The notes under the pieces are model-generated. The model was not told the DNA's origin, did no database searches, and saw only the letters and a list, made by a program, of their open reading frames with translations. This document shows, piece by piece, positions 33,701-42,363 of a stretch of DNA of 42,363 bases (positions are counted from its first letter, which is position 1; every line of letters begins with the position of its first letter). Source of the DNA: Clostridia bacterium (GTDB lineage: Bacteria; Bacillota; Clostridia; TANB77; CAG-508); assembly GCA_022790685.1 (NCBI GenBank), contig JAAVXQ010000039.1, forward strand, positions 1 to 42,363, read 5' to 3'. Made by a program: the position numbers and the translations under genes.

Positions 33701-36585
33701 AAGATATGAGCAAAGTAAAATCTTATTTAATAGTAGTTGATGGAAAAGTTGAACCAGGAGCTTTCTTAAAATATACTTATGGATTTGTAATTCCAGAAAA
33801 TCTACCATATGAAGGAAAAATTGTAGGAAGCTTTGGAGCATATTATAACAATATAACAGATGTGGCTGTAGTGTATGAGAGTATGAATGCTGACAAAACT
33901 GTATTAGAAACAGAAAAAGGAGCTAAATTAGAAGCAAGATTAAATGTTGATATAGGTGATGGAGCAGATATACTAGAAGAAAGAAGAATGATGTATACAG
34001 TTACAGTAATAAATTCAGGAAGTGTTCCTATATCAGATATAACAATAACAAATCCAGTACCTAGATATACATACTATACAGAAAAAGGACCTGTAAGATA
34101 TGGTGATTATGGCTTTGAAGTTAAGGATGAAAAAGAAATAAAAGAAACAGGTATTACATTAGAGCCAGGAGCAACAAAAGAAATGACATATTACTTAACA
34201 GCTCAAAAAATACCAAATTTATCATCATATTGTGCAAGTATGGGAAATTCTGGTGAAGATGAAAATGGTGTGTATTATGAAAAAGTAGTTGGAACAGAAA
34301 TAGAAAAAATACCAAATACATATGTTGATGAAAATGGAGTTGAACATACAGAATATCAAGAAGTAATAAAAGATAAAATTGAAAAAGTGTATGTTTCAGA
34401 AGTGCCAGATGTGTATATAGAAAATAAAGCAACAATAGAAACACCACTTATAGCAGATAAAATAGAGACAAATACTGTAAGAAATAGAATGAAAAAAGCT
34501 AACTTTAGTTCAAGTTTAGCAATAGATTATGATAGACTTCTAGTTAAAGGTAGTGTAACAAATTATCAATTAACATTAAGAAATATATCAGGTAGAGATT
34601 TAGAAAATGCACAGGCTATATTTAATATAGGAGAAGGATTAGTTTTTGTAAAGGGAGAAGTACAAGGCACTGATATTACAGCAGATTACAATCAAGAAAC
34701 ACATAAAATATCATATGATATTGGTAAACTAGATAAAGATAGTTCTGTAACTATTAGTACAGAAGTACAAACAATTTCAGTAGATGAAGGAAGAAAGCAA
34801 ATAAATTGCTATTTTGAATTAAAAGCAGATGATGTTGCTACTGAATATAGTACAGTAATACCTCAATATATTGTAAAACCAAAATTATCTGTAGAAGACA
34901 TGACAGCAATTAAAAATACATATGGAGAAGAAGAGGTATTTACAGTAACTACAAAGATTACAAATGTTGGAGCAGATAGTTGTAAAAATGCAACTATTGA
35001 ATGTGAAATACCAAATGCAGTAACAATAAGAAGTGTAAAAGTTTCAGGAGATTCTAATGGAACTTTAGATGCCAATATTTCAACAGGAAAATTAGAATCA
35101 AAATTACCACTAATACCACCAGATAGAAGTATTATAGTGGATATAAACTTTAAAACACAAAACTTAGCAGGTTCAGATCCATCAAAAGTTATATTAACAA
35201 GAATTATAAAAAATGAAAATCAAACAGATATAAAAATAAATCCAGTAGAATTAACTGTAGAGAACAACTTAAAAACTATGGAAGAAAAAGAAAAAGAAAG
35301 AGAAGAAGAAAGAAAGCAAGAAGAAGAAAAAAATAAAGAAGATAAAAAAGATCAAACAGATAATACACAAAATAATAACCAAAATACAAATAATTCAAAT
35401 AATAATAACTCAAACAATAACTCAAATAATAATAACTCAAACAATAACTCAAATAATAATAGTACAAATAACAATTCAAATAATAATAATAATAACACAA
35501 ATAATAACAACTCAAATAATAATACACCTACAGTTCAAGAAGAAAAAACATATATGATAAAAGGTGTAGCATGGCTTGATAAAAATGCAGATGGAGTAAA
35601 AGACGAAAATGAAGAGAAACTAAAAAATATAAAAGTATATTTATTAGATGCTAAAACAAATGCAATGATAAAATCTGCAATGACAAATTCAAATGGAGAA
35701 TATCAATTCAGTGACTTAAAAAATGGAAGATATATTGTTGGCTTTGAATTTGATATGGATAAATATAAAATAACGAGCTATAAGAAATCAGGAGTTTCTG
35801 AAGAATTAAATTCGGATGTAACTGAAGCAGCAAATGCTAGAGGAACAAAAGAATCAATAAAAGCTGTAACAAATGAAATTACTATAAATAATGCAGATGT
35901 ATCAAATGTAAATATAGGATTAAAAGATGCAAAACAGTTTGATATAGAAATAAATAAATATTTATCAAAAGCAACAGTAATAAACAAAAAAGAGACAAAA
36001 GAATACAAATATGACAAAGCAGATATAGCTAAATTAGAAATACATTCAAAACAAATAAATAATTCAACAGTAAAATTAGAGTATGATATTGTTGTTAAAA
36101 ACATTGGAAATCTTGAAGGAACAGTACAAAAAATAGTAGATAGTTTTAGCTCAGATGTTGAATTTGACGAAAAAGATAATAAAGACTGGTATAAAGGAAA
36201 TGACGGAAAGATTTATAGTAAAAACCAAGATGGATTAACTTTAAAGCCGGGTGAAGAGAAAATACTAAAACTTGTAGTTACAAAGAAATTAGATGGAAAC
36301 AGCACAGGTTCATTAAGTAATAAAGCAATTTTAGAGCAAACAAATAGTAGTTCGGGTGAAGAAGAAGAGACAAAAAATAATACAAGCACACAAATTACAA
36401 TTATAACAGTTTCTACAGGTGGAAGAACAATAACAACAATTTTAATAGCAATTTTTGGAATAGCAGTTATAGGATTTATGTATATAAGTCCAAAAGTAAA
36501 TATAAACCTAGGTGATATAGGTAAGAAAAGTTATAAAGCTAAAAAAGAAACACTAAAGAAAAAATTAAAGAAAATTTATAAATAA
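30799..36585 (+). CDS. Giant exported surface protein with DUF11-like repeats and SdrD B-like domain
   Basis: About 1928 residues. A signal peptide (1-32; KVLILIIIFMMMFSNFGFTI) is followed by an acidic, Asn/Ser-rich region (about 115-235). Then come many beta-sandwich modules, several of DUF11 type (YTVTVINSGSVPISDITITN, YQLTLRNISGRDLENAQAIF, TTKITNVGADSCKNATIECE). A charged Glu/Lys stretch leads into an Asn-rich linker (about 1514-1577), an SdrD B-like domain (WLDKNADGVKDENEEKL, a Ca-binding-type loop, about 1587), a last DUF11-like module opened by IEINKYLS, and a C-terminal membrane helix (about 1874-1894) with a basic tail. There is no LPXTG, so it is held by the helix. I prefer ATG 30799, since 30790 lies only one base from GGAG. 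The next giant gene starts 12 bases on; adhesive or matrix role inferred. Confidence 0.85.
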   Translation: METKLRKVLILIIIFMMMFSNFGFTIKAIATSDEFQVISNGFFRKDEVKFSGYFENEDGKQTNEVINNAKQRAILKFNIKPQVEGYLKNANIKAVATDGTDLNFRFVSAKNMLDEINQEEEKEDTQFEVKNENKDLSEISAMNEIENTSLENSVNENQASNVINEISNDANEISNSVSKELNSNTVENSIANEISNNTVSNDVPLEEEEEFIDEEEYIKQEQETETEVEKEKLVSDVKLVNDNEISLVNILEDTTLEVVIEFNQKDEINIADLYKEISFRLTGTYINVKLEEVDIAKEQLMNIGWKYSKDIEVTSEYTKFSPFKIGEVTGIIAENKIVLARNIEDSKYLPIKNTNIEIMVPTVNGKMPMSVDVQATKLMATKGQDSGYVEFTNNNWTYDQNEGKIIINVNNDIDGKAKNSLGEDEYVIIYRFDEYTENETVRLDRNVKVTVEEYSAKENSILEKTIDDNVEIQTNKGELITYSISSSEEKINKAKIYANYNSPDAPYETEYTSNIRLNVLTSDMLEELKIDSSKEYFIDKNGTELEASGIKYKKMTFNYNDIKSTLEKGGAVEIYSLEGALIYTLTKDLVKSQDDCTINMNNEPGVIIQVRDVSANGKIDVEITKAIGRPEIDKSIFANFRRIESRITAEVKYANIEERLTLPLIGTSKEFEESYTKATLSINKPNLTTMQENENVELKIELNNDSQKSDLYVNPTFELVYPKHIKEVELESINVIYDSGLTVKHFETYRDGENLKTRIELDGIQTSFIENSMTNGTNIILNTRMKIDEYTPRKEDQIKLYYYNEGVSNYQTQTMWKVNKTIPNNILKQTNGFDVALINYQAPVGLIAINGMRNYDGEGSELRSVKQGTMTRQIQRERAEVNTTMDLLVLNNTGNECSDITMLGRVPFKGNKDVITGENLGTNIDVRLVGSIQEDSENSAKATIYYSAKADANKNLNDSSNGWTTDVQDMSKVKSYLIVVDGKVEPGAFLKYTYGFVIPENLPYEGKIVGSFGAYYNNITDVAVVYESMNADKTVLETEKGAKLEARLNVDIGDGADILEERRMMYTVTVINSGSVPISDITITNPVPRYTYYTEKGPVRYGDYGFEVKDEKEIKETGITLEPGATKEMTYYLTAQKIPNLSSYCASMGNSGEDENGVYYEKVVGTEIEKIPNTYVDENGVEHTEYQEVIKDKIEKVYVSEVPDVYIENKATIETPLIADKIETNTVRNRMKKANFSSSLAIDYDRLLVKGSVTNYQLTLRNISGRDLENAQAIFNIGEGLVFVKGEVQGTDITADYNQETHKISYDIGKLDKDSSVTISTEVQTISVDEGRKQINCYFELKADDVATEYSTVIPQYIVKPKLSVEDMTAIKNTYGEEEVFTVTTKITNVGADSCKNATIECEIPNAVTIRSVKVSGDSNGTLDANISTGKLESKLPLIPPDRSIIVDINFKTQNLAGSDPSKVILTRIIKNENQTDIKINPVELTVENNLKTMEEKEKEREEERKQEEEKNKEDKKDQTDNTQNNNQNTNNSNNNNSNNNSNNNNSNNNSNNNSTNNNSNNNNNNTNNNNSNNNTPTVQEEKTYMIKGVAWLDKNADGVKDENEEKLKNIKVYLLDAKTNAMIKSAMTNSNGEYQFSDLKNGRYIVGFEFDMDKYKITSYKKSGVSEELNSDVTEAANARGTKESIKAVTNEITINNADVSNVNIGLKDAKQFDIEINKYLSKATVINKKETKEYKYDKADIAKLEIHSKQINNSTVKLEYDIVVKNIGNLEGTVQKIVDSFSSDVEFDEKDNKDWYKGNDGKIYSKNQDGLTLKPGEEKILKLVVTKKLDGNSTGSLSNKAILEQTNSSSGEEEETKNNTSTQITIITVSTGGRTITTILIAIFGIAVIGFMYISPKVNINLGDIGKKSYKAKKETLKKKLKKIYK
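35370..35525 (+). repeat. Low-complexity Asn/Ser linker
   Basis: About 50 codons built from short iterations of AAT/AAC and TCA/ACA, encoding units such as SNNNSNNNSNNN. They repeat at DNA level (AATAATAACTCAAACAATAA units), so length variation by slippage is likely. It separates the DUF11 part from the SdrD B-like domain as a flexible spacer. Confidence 0.85.
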
Positions 36586-36597
36586 GGGGGTGAGAAT

Positions 36598-39500
36598 ATG
36601 AAACAAAAATTAATGAAAAAGATATTAATATTAACAATGACATTAATAAGTGTTGTAGGAATAGGATATACAATTAAAACATTAGCAACTGTACAGATAG
36701 GAGTATTTAATGCTGGATATAATGAAGCAGTTGTTGGAGAGCCTATTAAAATGACAATAACTCAAGAATATTCTCACTTAAGAGAACCAGATAAAAATAT
36801 AGTACCTAATCCAATAAGAAGTTTTCCAGTAAATAAAAATGTGTTTAATACAAGTCAAGATTACTTCTGTATACAACATGGTGTACCTTATGCAATAGCG
36901 GCAAATGGACAACAATCTAAAGGAACAGCTGGACAATATCTTTCTGATTCTGGAATTCAATATATTTCAGGAGAGGGATTAAGAAATGGTAAATTAGATA
37001 ATTATAATAATCCAGATGGAATTGGTTATGGAAACTATCATACAGGAGCATTTGATATAAGTTCTGATATAAAAATAAATGAAGATCCTTCTTTGTCATA
37101 TGATAGTAGAACAGCGAATACAACAGCACTTACTAATAAAGGTTTTCAAGGATATAGAGAAGATGAACCAGCAGAAACTCCTGTTGATACAGTATATTCA
37201 AATTATGTATATAAAACTAAAAAGTTTGAATTTGGATGTATTGAAAAATCAGGAGATCATTGTGAAAGAAAAGTAGAAGTACCAGAAACATTTAATTCAA
37301 CTCAAGGTGATGAAGGATTTGATGAAGGATTAGCATTTTTATTAGCCAGATATAAAATAACTCCAAGAGGCTCATATTCAAACGATCCTTTACAACATGC
37401 TGTATGGGCTACATTAGGACAATATAGTGGTGGAGAAGCTTATATTAAAGATTATGTACTAAAAGAAGCGAGAGAAAGCTTTGATAAATATCATAAAGAA
37501 GCAACAGAAAAGATGGTAGATGTAATACCAAGTGATGATGTTGGCACAGTATTATCAAATGGTAATTATGTAGTTGGACCATTTAAAATGAATGATTATA
37601 TTAGAGCAGAAGATTATAATTATACAGTAGGTGGTTCAATACATTCAAGTTATTTACCAGGAGACGAAGGAGAAGATGATGAAACAATAGATATTGATAT
37701 GCCAAAAACTCAGGAAAACTTACAAAAAATATTTTATAGGACTGATTCTAATAATCCAACAAGTATTACAGAAAAGAAAGAATTATATGGTGGTATATTA
37801 AGAGCTTGGGTTGTATTTAATGATGGAAGTATATATGAATTTGCAAAATGGGAAGATAAAAATGTTCCTGCACCAGGTAAAGAATTTAAAATAGAAATAC
37901 CAACATCAGCAGTTAATGATGGAGCAGATGAAATTATAGATATAGTATTTGAATATCAAATAATTCATGCATATGGTGAAGGTGAAACATATATAGGTAG
38001 ACAAATAAGAGTTAGTTGGAATAAAAAGCAAGATACAAGTGGAGGATGCACAGAATATAAAACAAACTATCCTGGAGAAACAGGTTTATGTTCTTATCAT
38101 GGGGTTAATGCAGGACCATTTACAAGTACTACAGGAGGATGGCAAGATACTACTCATAACCATATTCATGATTGCGATGATTTCTATCATGGACATGGAT
38201 GTGCAGGGGGACACTATAGTTCTTCTTGCCATGCTTGTAATTGTACAGGACATGGAACAGGTCCTGATAAAACATATTGCTCTTGTTCTGGTCATAAAAA
38301 GGCAGGATGCCATTGTTCGTGTCCAGGACATACATGTTCACATACTAAAAATATGTTATTCTTATGCGATCATAAACATGTTAAATGTCAAATGTTTGAT
38401 TGGCAAGCAAATAATATTTCATATGATGCATGTCAAGATGGTGCAACATTACAAGGAAAGCTTTCAAATGAAATTGTAGAATATTCAATAAAAGTAAATG
38501 TGCCATTAAAAACAGATATGTCTATATATAAATATATTAGTAAAGTAGAACATAATGATATAGCAGAGCATAAAACTTGTAACCATACATATAATGGTGG
38601 AACAGAAAGAAGAGATTGGGAAATTGCAGTAAAAGAAGCAGACCCAGTAAAAGTTGAAAGAGGAGATATTGTAACATATACAATTGAACTTGTAAATAAT
38701 TCAAAATTTCCAACCGAAGTTCTGGTGCAAGATACTCTGCCAGATGATATATTAGATGAAGATAGAAGTGACATTAGAATAAGATGGCATTATGAAACAG
38801 TTGCAAATGACTGGATTACAATACAACCATATAGTACAGAAACTTTTGAAGTAACAGTAGTTGTAGACTCAATGTCAGGAAAGTATGTAAACTCAGTTGA
38901 ATTTGTATCAACAAATGATAAAGAACCACATATGAGATATGAACATTGGGGAGATGGGGCAACACATGGACCACACGAACATGGTTGGATAGTAAACATC
39001 AACAATAAAATACAAGATGAAGATTGGTATGAAGTAAAAGAATATAAAGTAAATATTGACAAATATATTTCTGATGTAGAACATACAGAAGTAAAATCTT
39101 CATATGATTCTACAATGCCAGAAAGTGATGCTAGATCAAAATTCAATATGAGTGAAAGTGATAAACAAAAAGCACCAGTATATGTTGAATATGGTGATAT
39201 AGTTACATATACAATAAAAATATATAATACAACAAATAAGTATGATAGCTCATTTGATAGAACAAAAGCCCCACACTGGGAACCAGAAGTTGTATATGTA
39301 GATATTGAAGACACTTTACCAGTAAACTGTATATTACAATCAATAGATGTAGATGATACATATACACAAAGAGAAGCAACAAATGAACATGTATACTTAG
39401 ATGATGTTAGAGTTGAAGAAGATGCAGTTACAACAATAACAATAAAAGTAATGGTAAATGATGTAAAAAGAACAACAGTAAGAGAAAATAATGTAATAAT

Positions 39501-42363
39501 ACTAAATGATAAAATTGAAAATATAAACAGAGAAATAATCCTAAATCATACAGATAAAGACGATACAAGTGATTGGTATAAATTAAATGATTATGACATA
39601 GATATTGACAAATATATAAGTGCATATAATGGTTCTATGATGAAAGAAAACAATAGAATAGGATTCACAGAAAATGAAACATCAACAATAGATGATAAAG
39701 GATTTACAAATACTGGAGCAACAAATCAAGCAGATAGAGAAGATTTAGACAGAGTTGATTTGACAGATGCATACAAAAAAGATTATCCAGTAGAAGTTGA
39801 AAAAACAGAAGAAGTTATTTACTCTATAAAATTAGAAAATCATAAAACCAAATTAGGAAGTCAAGATGCAGTAGCAACAGGTTCACAACCAGGCACACAA
39901 GTTAGACCAACAAAGATAACTGATACTTTACAAACAGGTTTAGAGTTCCAAGAAGTAAAAGGCGTAAAATATGAAGCTGATGGAACTAAAGTAGCAGATG
40001 TACAAGTAACAGCAACACCAATAGGAAATAATACATATGAATTTACAATAGGAAATGGAAACGAAACAATATTAGATCCTGGACAATTTATGGTTTACTA
40101 TGTAAGAGTTAAAATAACAGAAAGCAATATGTATTTATTAACACTAGAAAATTCAGCAGTTATAACAACACTAACAAATATAAATCATAATCCAGATATA
40201 GAGGAAAGAATTGTAAAAGACCCAGATAATCCAAATATTGATGAGAATATCTCTCCTCAAAAAGAATCAAAAGAATATGTAAAACTAAAAGAGTTAATAA
40301 TGGCAGGTAAAGTATTCTTAGATGCAGATAAAAATGGATATATGGAAACAGAAAATGATAAAAACAGATTTAATAATATAACAGTTAAATTGTATAGAAG
40401 AGATGGAGATGGAACAGCAAAACAAGTAGGAGAGAAAAAGACAGGAACTAATAAATTAGGAGAAAACGGTTTCTATACATTTGAAAGAGTTGACAAAGCA
40501 GATGATAAACAACATGCAACAAAAGTTAATGACTACTATGAAAAAGATGGCGTATATACAGCAAACAGTAAACTTTATGAATATTATATAGAATTTGAAT
40601 ATGATGGTGTAGCATATAAAGCAACAGAAGTATATGGAGGAAGAACAGAAGATGTTAATCCAAACTTTGGAGATAATAATATAACAGAAAAATGGCTTCC
40701 AACAGACCCTGATGCAGAAAAATATATCACAGATTCAAATGCATATGAATTTACAGATATAAGAGATGCATTTAATAGAAATTATGAGACAATAGGATAT
40801 AACAAGGCATATAAATCAGGAGAAGATACAAATAATAAGACTGAAACTGCAGCTCTAACATACACAAAGAAAGGCCATACATCACTATTAGATGTTGTTG
40901 AAGCTCCAAATGCACAAAATCATCCAGAAAGAGTAATGACATCAAGAACCTTTATAAAGAAAGAAGTTGTACCAGTAGATGGAGAACCATCAAGCTTTAA
41001 AGATAAAGGAATAGAACAAGACCTAGGATATCCTGGAAGTTTAGGCTATGGTAAAAATTTAGGAAATACAAAAACTTTATGGCTATATAAACAAGGAGCA
41101 GACTATAAATTACCAGAAACAGAATATTTAAAATATATGAACTTAGGTTTAGTTGAAAGAGAAGATGTTAATATATCACTTGTAAAAGATGTATACTCAG
41201 TAACAACAACAGTAAATGGTGAGCAGATAACATATGACTATAATAAAAACGGTGTAAAGAATAATGAAATATTAATAAAAGGAAATGCACCTGTAACATC
41301 AGAAGAAGCACAAGGAGCGACAGGAACAGAATTTAATGAATCAAATGGAAAATATATTGACAATCAAAAATATGGCTTAGAATTATATGAATCAGATTAT
41401 TACTATAGAGTTGAGCAATATGAGCATCAAGCAGTAAGAGATTATAAAACAATATACAGTGAACTTAATATTGAAGTAACATTTAGAATTACAATAACAA
41501 ATGAAGAAATTATACAAGATGAATTAAACATGAGAGATGTTGATAGAGAAGTTATTGTAACTATAGATGAAATTGCAGATTACTATGATGAAAACTTTGT
41601 TGAATATACAGATAACATTGAATCAGCATACAAAGCAAAACTTGGAACACCAAATGAAGATTCAGATTATAAATATATGACACAAGAAGAGGCTGATACT
41701 TTAGATGATTCTGTAGCAGTTAAAATAAAAGTAAAAGTACCGGATGAGGAAAATATTGCAAGAGATCCAGGTTCAACAAAATTAATAGACAGAAAGCTAG
41801 AAGTTGTAAAAGCATGGTACTATAAAGATGGAACAACAAATCCAACAGGATTAATTGTAACAAATAAATCAAACTATAATCCAGAACGTGTAAGTAAAAA
41901 TGGAGAGGCAGATGGATATAGAAAACTATATATTAGAGGCTTTAATAAAGTTCAACTACATGAAGGAGAAAGCATAGATTTATATGTAAAATATATAGTG
42001 GATAAAGAAGCAGCTGGAAATATTTTAAGTATGACATCAGGTGATTCAAGAAACTTAAAAATAGCAGAAAGATTAACAAAAGGTGAATTTGGTAGAGGAC
42101 AAGAAGGAATTGCAGAAATAAGTGCATACTCTACTTGGTATCAAGAATATGATACAACAAAGAGTCCAGCAACAAATAAAGGAAATGAACTAAAACCAGC
42201 AGGACTTGTTGACAGAAATTCAAATCCAGATAACTTAGGGGATGACAATTCAGGAGCAGAGGTATCTGTAGACGAAATAGGATTCTATGAAGATGATACA
42301 TATAAAACAGGTATAGAAATGACAGTTCCTAAACCAGAAAATCCACCAAATAAACCAAATCCA
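36598..42363 (+). CDS. Second giant exported surface protein, C-terminus beyond the window
   Basis: An open frame of 1922 codons runs to the window edge without a stop, starting ATG after AGGGGGTGAG. The signal peptide is about residues 1-31 (ILILTMTLISVVGIGYTIKT). An N-terminal region (about 32-490) contains DYFCIQHGVPYAIAANGQ and LQHAVWATLGQYSGG, like the front parts of clostridial thioester/Cna-type surface proteins. Next comes an exceptional Cys/His-rich segment (about 497-605), then three related DUF11-like repeats opened by IYKYIS (642), NIDKYIS (818) and DIDKYIS (1001), with GDIVTYTI and DTLP words. An SdrD B-like module (GKVFLDADKNGYME, about 1237) and further domains follow. The end is Pro/Asn-rich (PENPPNKPNP), typical of a spacer before a cell-surface anchor. 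Same operon as the previous gene. Confidence 0.85.
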   Translation, partial: MKQKLMKKILILTMTLISVVGIGYTIKTLATVQIGVFNAGYNEAVVGEPIKMTITQEYSHLREPDKNIVPNPIRSFPVNKNVFNTSQDYFCIQHGVPYAIAANGQQSKGTAGQYLSDSGIQYISGEGLRNGKLDNYNNPDGIGYGNYHTGAFDISSDIKINEDPSLSYDSRTANTTALTNKGFQGYREDEPAETPVDTVYSNYVYKTKKFEFGCIEKSGDHCERKVEVPETFNSTQGDEGFDEGLAFLLARYKITPRGSYSNDPLQHAVWATLGQYSGGEAYIKDYVLKEARESFDKYHKEATEKMVDVIPSDDVGTVLSNGNYVVGPFKMNDYIRAEDYNYTVGGSIHSSYLPGDEGEDDETIDIDMPKTQENLQKIFYRTDSNNPTSITEKKELYGGILRAWVVFNDGSIYEFAKWEDKNVPAPGKEFKIEIPTSAVNDGADEIIDIVFEYQIIHAYGEGETYIGRQIRVSWNKKQDTSGGCTEYKTNYPGETGLCSYHGVNAGPFTSTTGGWQDTTHNHIHDCDDFYHGHGCAGGHYSSSCHACNCTGHGTGPDKTYCSCSGHKKAGCHCSCPGHTCSHTKNMLFLCDHKHVKCQMFDWQANNISYDACQDGATLQGKLSNEIVEYSIKVNVPLKTDMSIYKYISKVEHNDIAEHKTCNHTYNGGTERRDWEIAVKEADPVKVERGDIVTYTIELVNNSKFPTEVLVQDTLPDDILDEDRSDIRIRWHYETVANDWITIQPYSTETFEVTVVVDSMSGKYVNSVEFVSTNDKEPHMRYEHWGDGATHGPHEHGWIVNINNKIQDEDWYEVKEYKVNIDKYISDVEHTEVKSSYDSTMPESDARSKFNMSESDKQKAPVYVEYGDIVTYTIKIYNTTNKYDSSFDRTKAPHWEPEVVYVDIEDTLPVNCILQSIDVDDTYTQREATNEHVYLDDVRVEEDAVTTITIKVMVNDVKRTTVRENNVIILNDKIENINREIILNHTDKDDTSDWYKLNDYDIDIDKYISAYNGSMMKENNRIGFTENETSTIDDKGFTNTGATNQADREDLDRVDLTDAYKKDYPVEVEKTEEVIYSIKLENHKTKLGSQDAVATGSQPGTQVRPTKITDTLQTGLEFQEVKGVKYEADGTKVADVQVTATPIGNNTYEFTIGNGNETILDPGQFMVYYVRVKITESNMYLLTLENSAVITTLTNINHNPDIEERIVKDPDNPNIDENISPQKESKEYVKLKELIMAGKVFLDADKNGYMETENDKNRFNNITVKLYRRDGDGTAKQVGEKKTGTNKLGENGFYTFERVDKADDKQHATKVNDYYEKDGVYTANSKLYEYYIEFEYDGVAYKATEVYGGRTEDVNPNFGDNNITEKWLPTDPDAEKYITDSNAYEFTDIRDAFNRNYETIGYNKAYKSGEDTNNKTETAALTYTKKGHTSLLDVVEAPNAQNHPERVMTSRTFIKKEVVPVDGEPSSFKDKGIEQDLGYPGSLGYGKNLGNTKTLWLYKQGADYKLPETEYLKYMNLGLVEREDVNISLVKDVYSVTTTVNGEQITYDYNKNGVKNNEILIKGNAPVTSEEAQGATGTEFNESNGKYIDNQKYGLELYESDYYYRVEQYEHQAVRDYKTIYSELNIEVTFRITITNEEIIQDELNMRDVDREVIVTIDEIADYYDENFVEYTDNIESAYKAKLGTPNEDSDYKYMTQEEADTLDDSVAVKIKVKVPDEENIARDPGSTKLIDRKLEVVKAWYYKDGTTNPTGLIVTNKSNYNPERVSKNGEADGYRKLYIRGFNKVQLHEGESIDLYVKYIVDKEAAGNILSMTSGDSRNLKIAERLTKGEFGRGQEGIAEISAYSTWYQEYDTTKSPATNKGNELKPAGLVDRNSNPDNLGDDNSGAEVSVDEIGFYEDDTYKTGIEMTVPKPENPPNKPNP
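38089..38403 (+). other. Cys/His-rich segment of the second giant surface protein
   Basis: About 105 codons with roughly 18 Cys and more than 20 His, in words such as HNHIHDCDDFYHGHGC, CHACNCTGHG, YCSCSGHK, CHCSCPGHTCSH and CDHKHVKC. The recurring CxC-xGH pattern suggests metal-ion ligands or a disulfide-knotted module. The rest of the protein is almost free of Cys. Confidence 0.75.

Noticed and set aside
35370..35525. The Asn/Ser-rich tract as a CRISPR array or recombination site
   Set aside because: The repeats are short, in frame and encode SNNN units within an open gene; there are no unique spacers.
38039..38479. A 146-residue plus-strand ORF inside the second giant gene
   Set aside because: It is a shadow in another frame of the Cys/His-rich segment; the real frame is open through the whole region and has the codon use of the genome.

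Overview
The window is very AT-rich DNA from a low-GC, endospore-forming Clostridia-type Firmicute, probably an uncultured gut anaerobe. Spore genes (spmA, spmB, spoIIR, two CotF-type coat proteins, a GerMN protein), Firmicute gene orders (yabB-rsmI; DUF4321-radC-mreB-mreC-mreD-PBP2-minC) and near-consensus TTGACA-N17-TATAAT promoters support this. Arginine is almost always AGA.

Layout. 1-390: two tRNA-Ser genes. 391-1319: gene-poor, with a decayed ORF remnant. 1320-5586: TrhA/hemolysin III, a GerMN protein, two RNA methyltransferases (yabB, rsmI), spmA-spmB. 5642-8416 (minus): walJ-like hydrolase, murA, spoIIR. 8590-12281: an unrecognised protein and a 987-residue nucleotidyltransferase/phosphoglucomutase fusion. 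12388-12767: tRNA-Lys, -Glu, -Thr. 12884-13430: a GC-richer foreign insert with a broken gene. 13546-17606: SDR reductase, CBM25-like protein, XRE/S24-fold regulator, VanW protein. 17740-18042: tRNA-Lys(CTT) with a decayed tandem copy. 18068-20901: polysaccharide-control phosphatase and Wzz/tyrosine kinase. 20979-22696: coat proteins and an M23 peptidase. 22758-23348: MecA-like adaptor. 23493-29788: the radC/mre/PBP2/minC elongation operon. 29812-30347: two small coupled genes. 30498 to the end: two giant exported surface proteins, the second cut by the window edge.

Main discovery. Three conserved genes (spmA, the M23 peptidase gene, mreB) are each split by one apparent +1 frameshift. In all three the shift falls exactly on an in-frame CGG codon; skipping the C, or reading CGGN as one quadruplet, restores the conserved protein. 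I checked every CGG trinucleotide in the host-type coding sequences: about 30 lie out of frame, none is an ordinary sense codon, and the only three in-frame ones are these shift sites. The foreign insert, by contrast, uses CGG as ordinary arginine three times. This suggests that CGG is unassigned in this organism and triggers +1 reading (probably as Gly from GGN), or that a special tRNA reads CGGN. A sequence artefact that inserts C before GG is the main alternative.

How the genes work together. Most of the window serves the envelope and spores: precursor synthesis (MurA, a likely UDP-sugar fusion enzyme), elongation and shape (MreBCD, PBP2), septum placement (MinC), wall remodelling (M23, VanW), exopolysaccharide control (PHP phosphatase with Wzz/BY-kinase), spore maturation and coat, and a large surface-protein locus.
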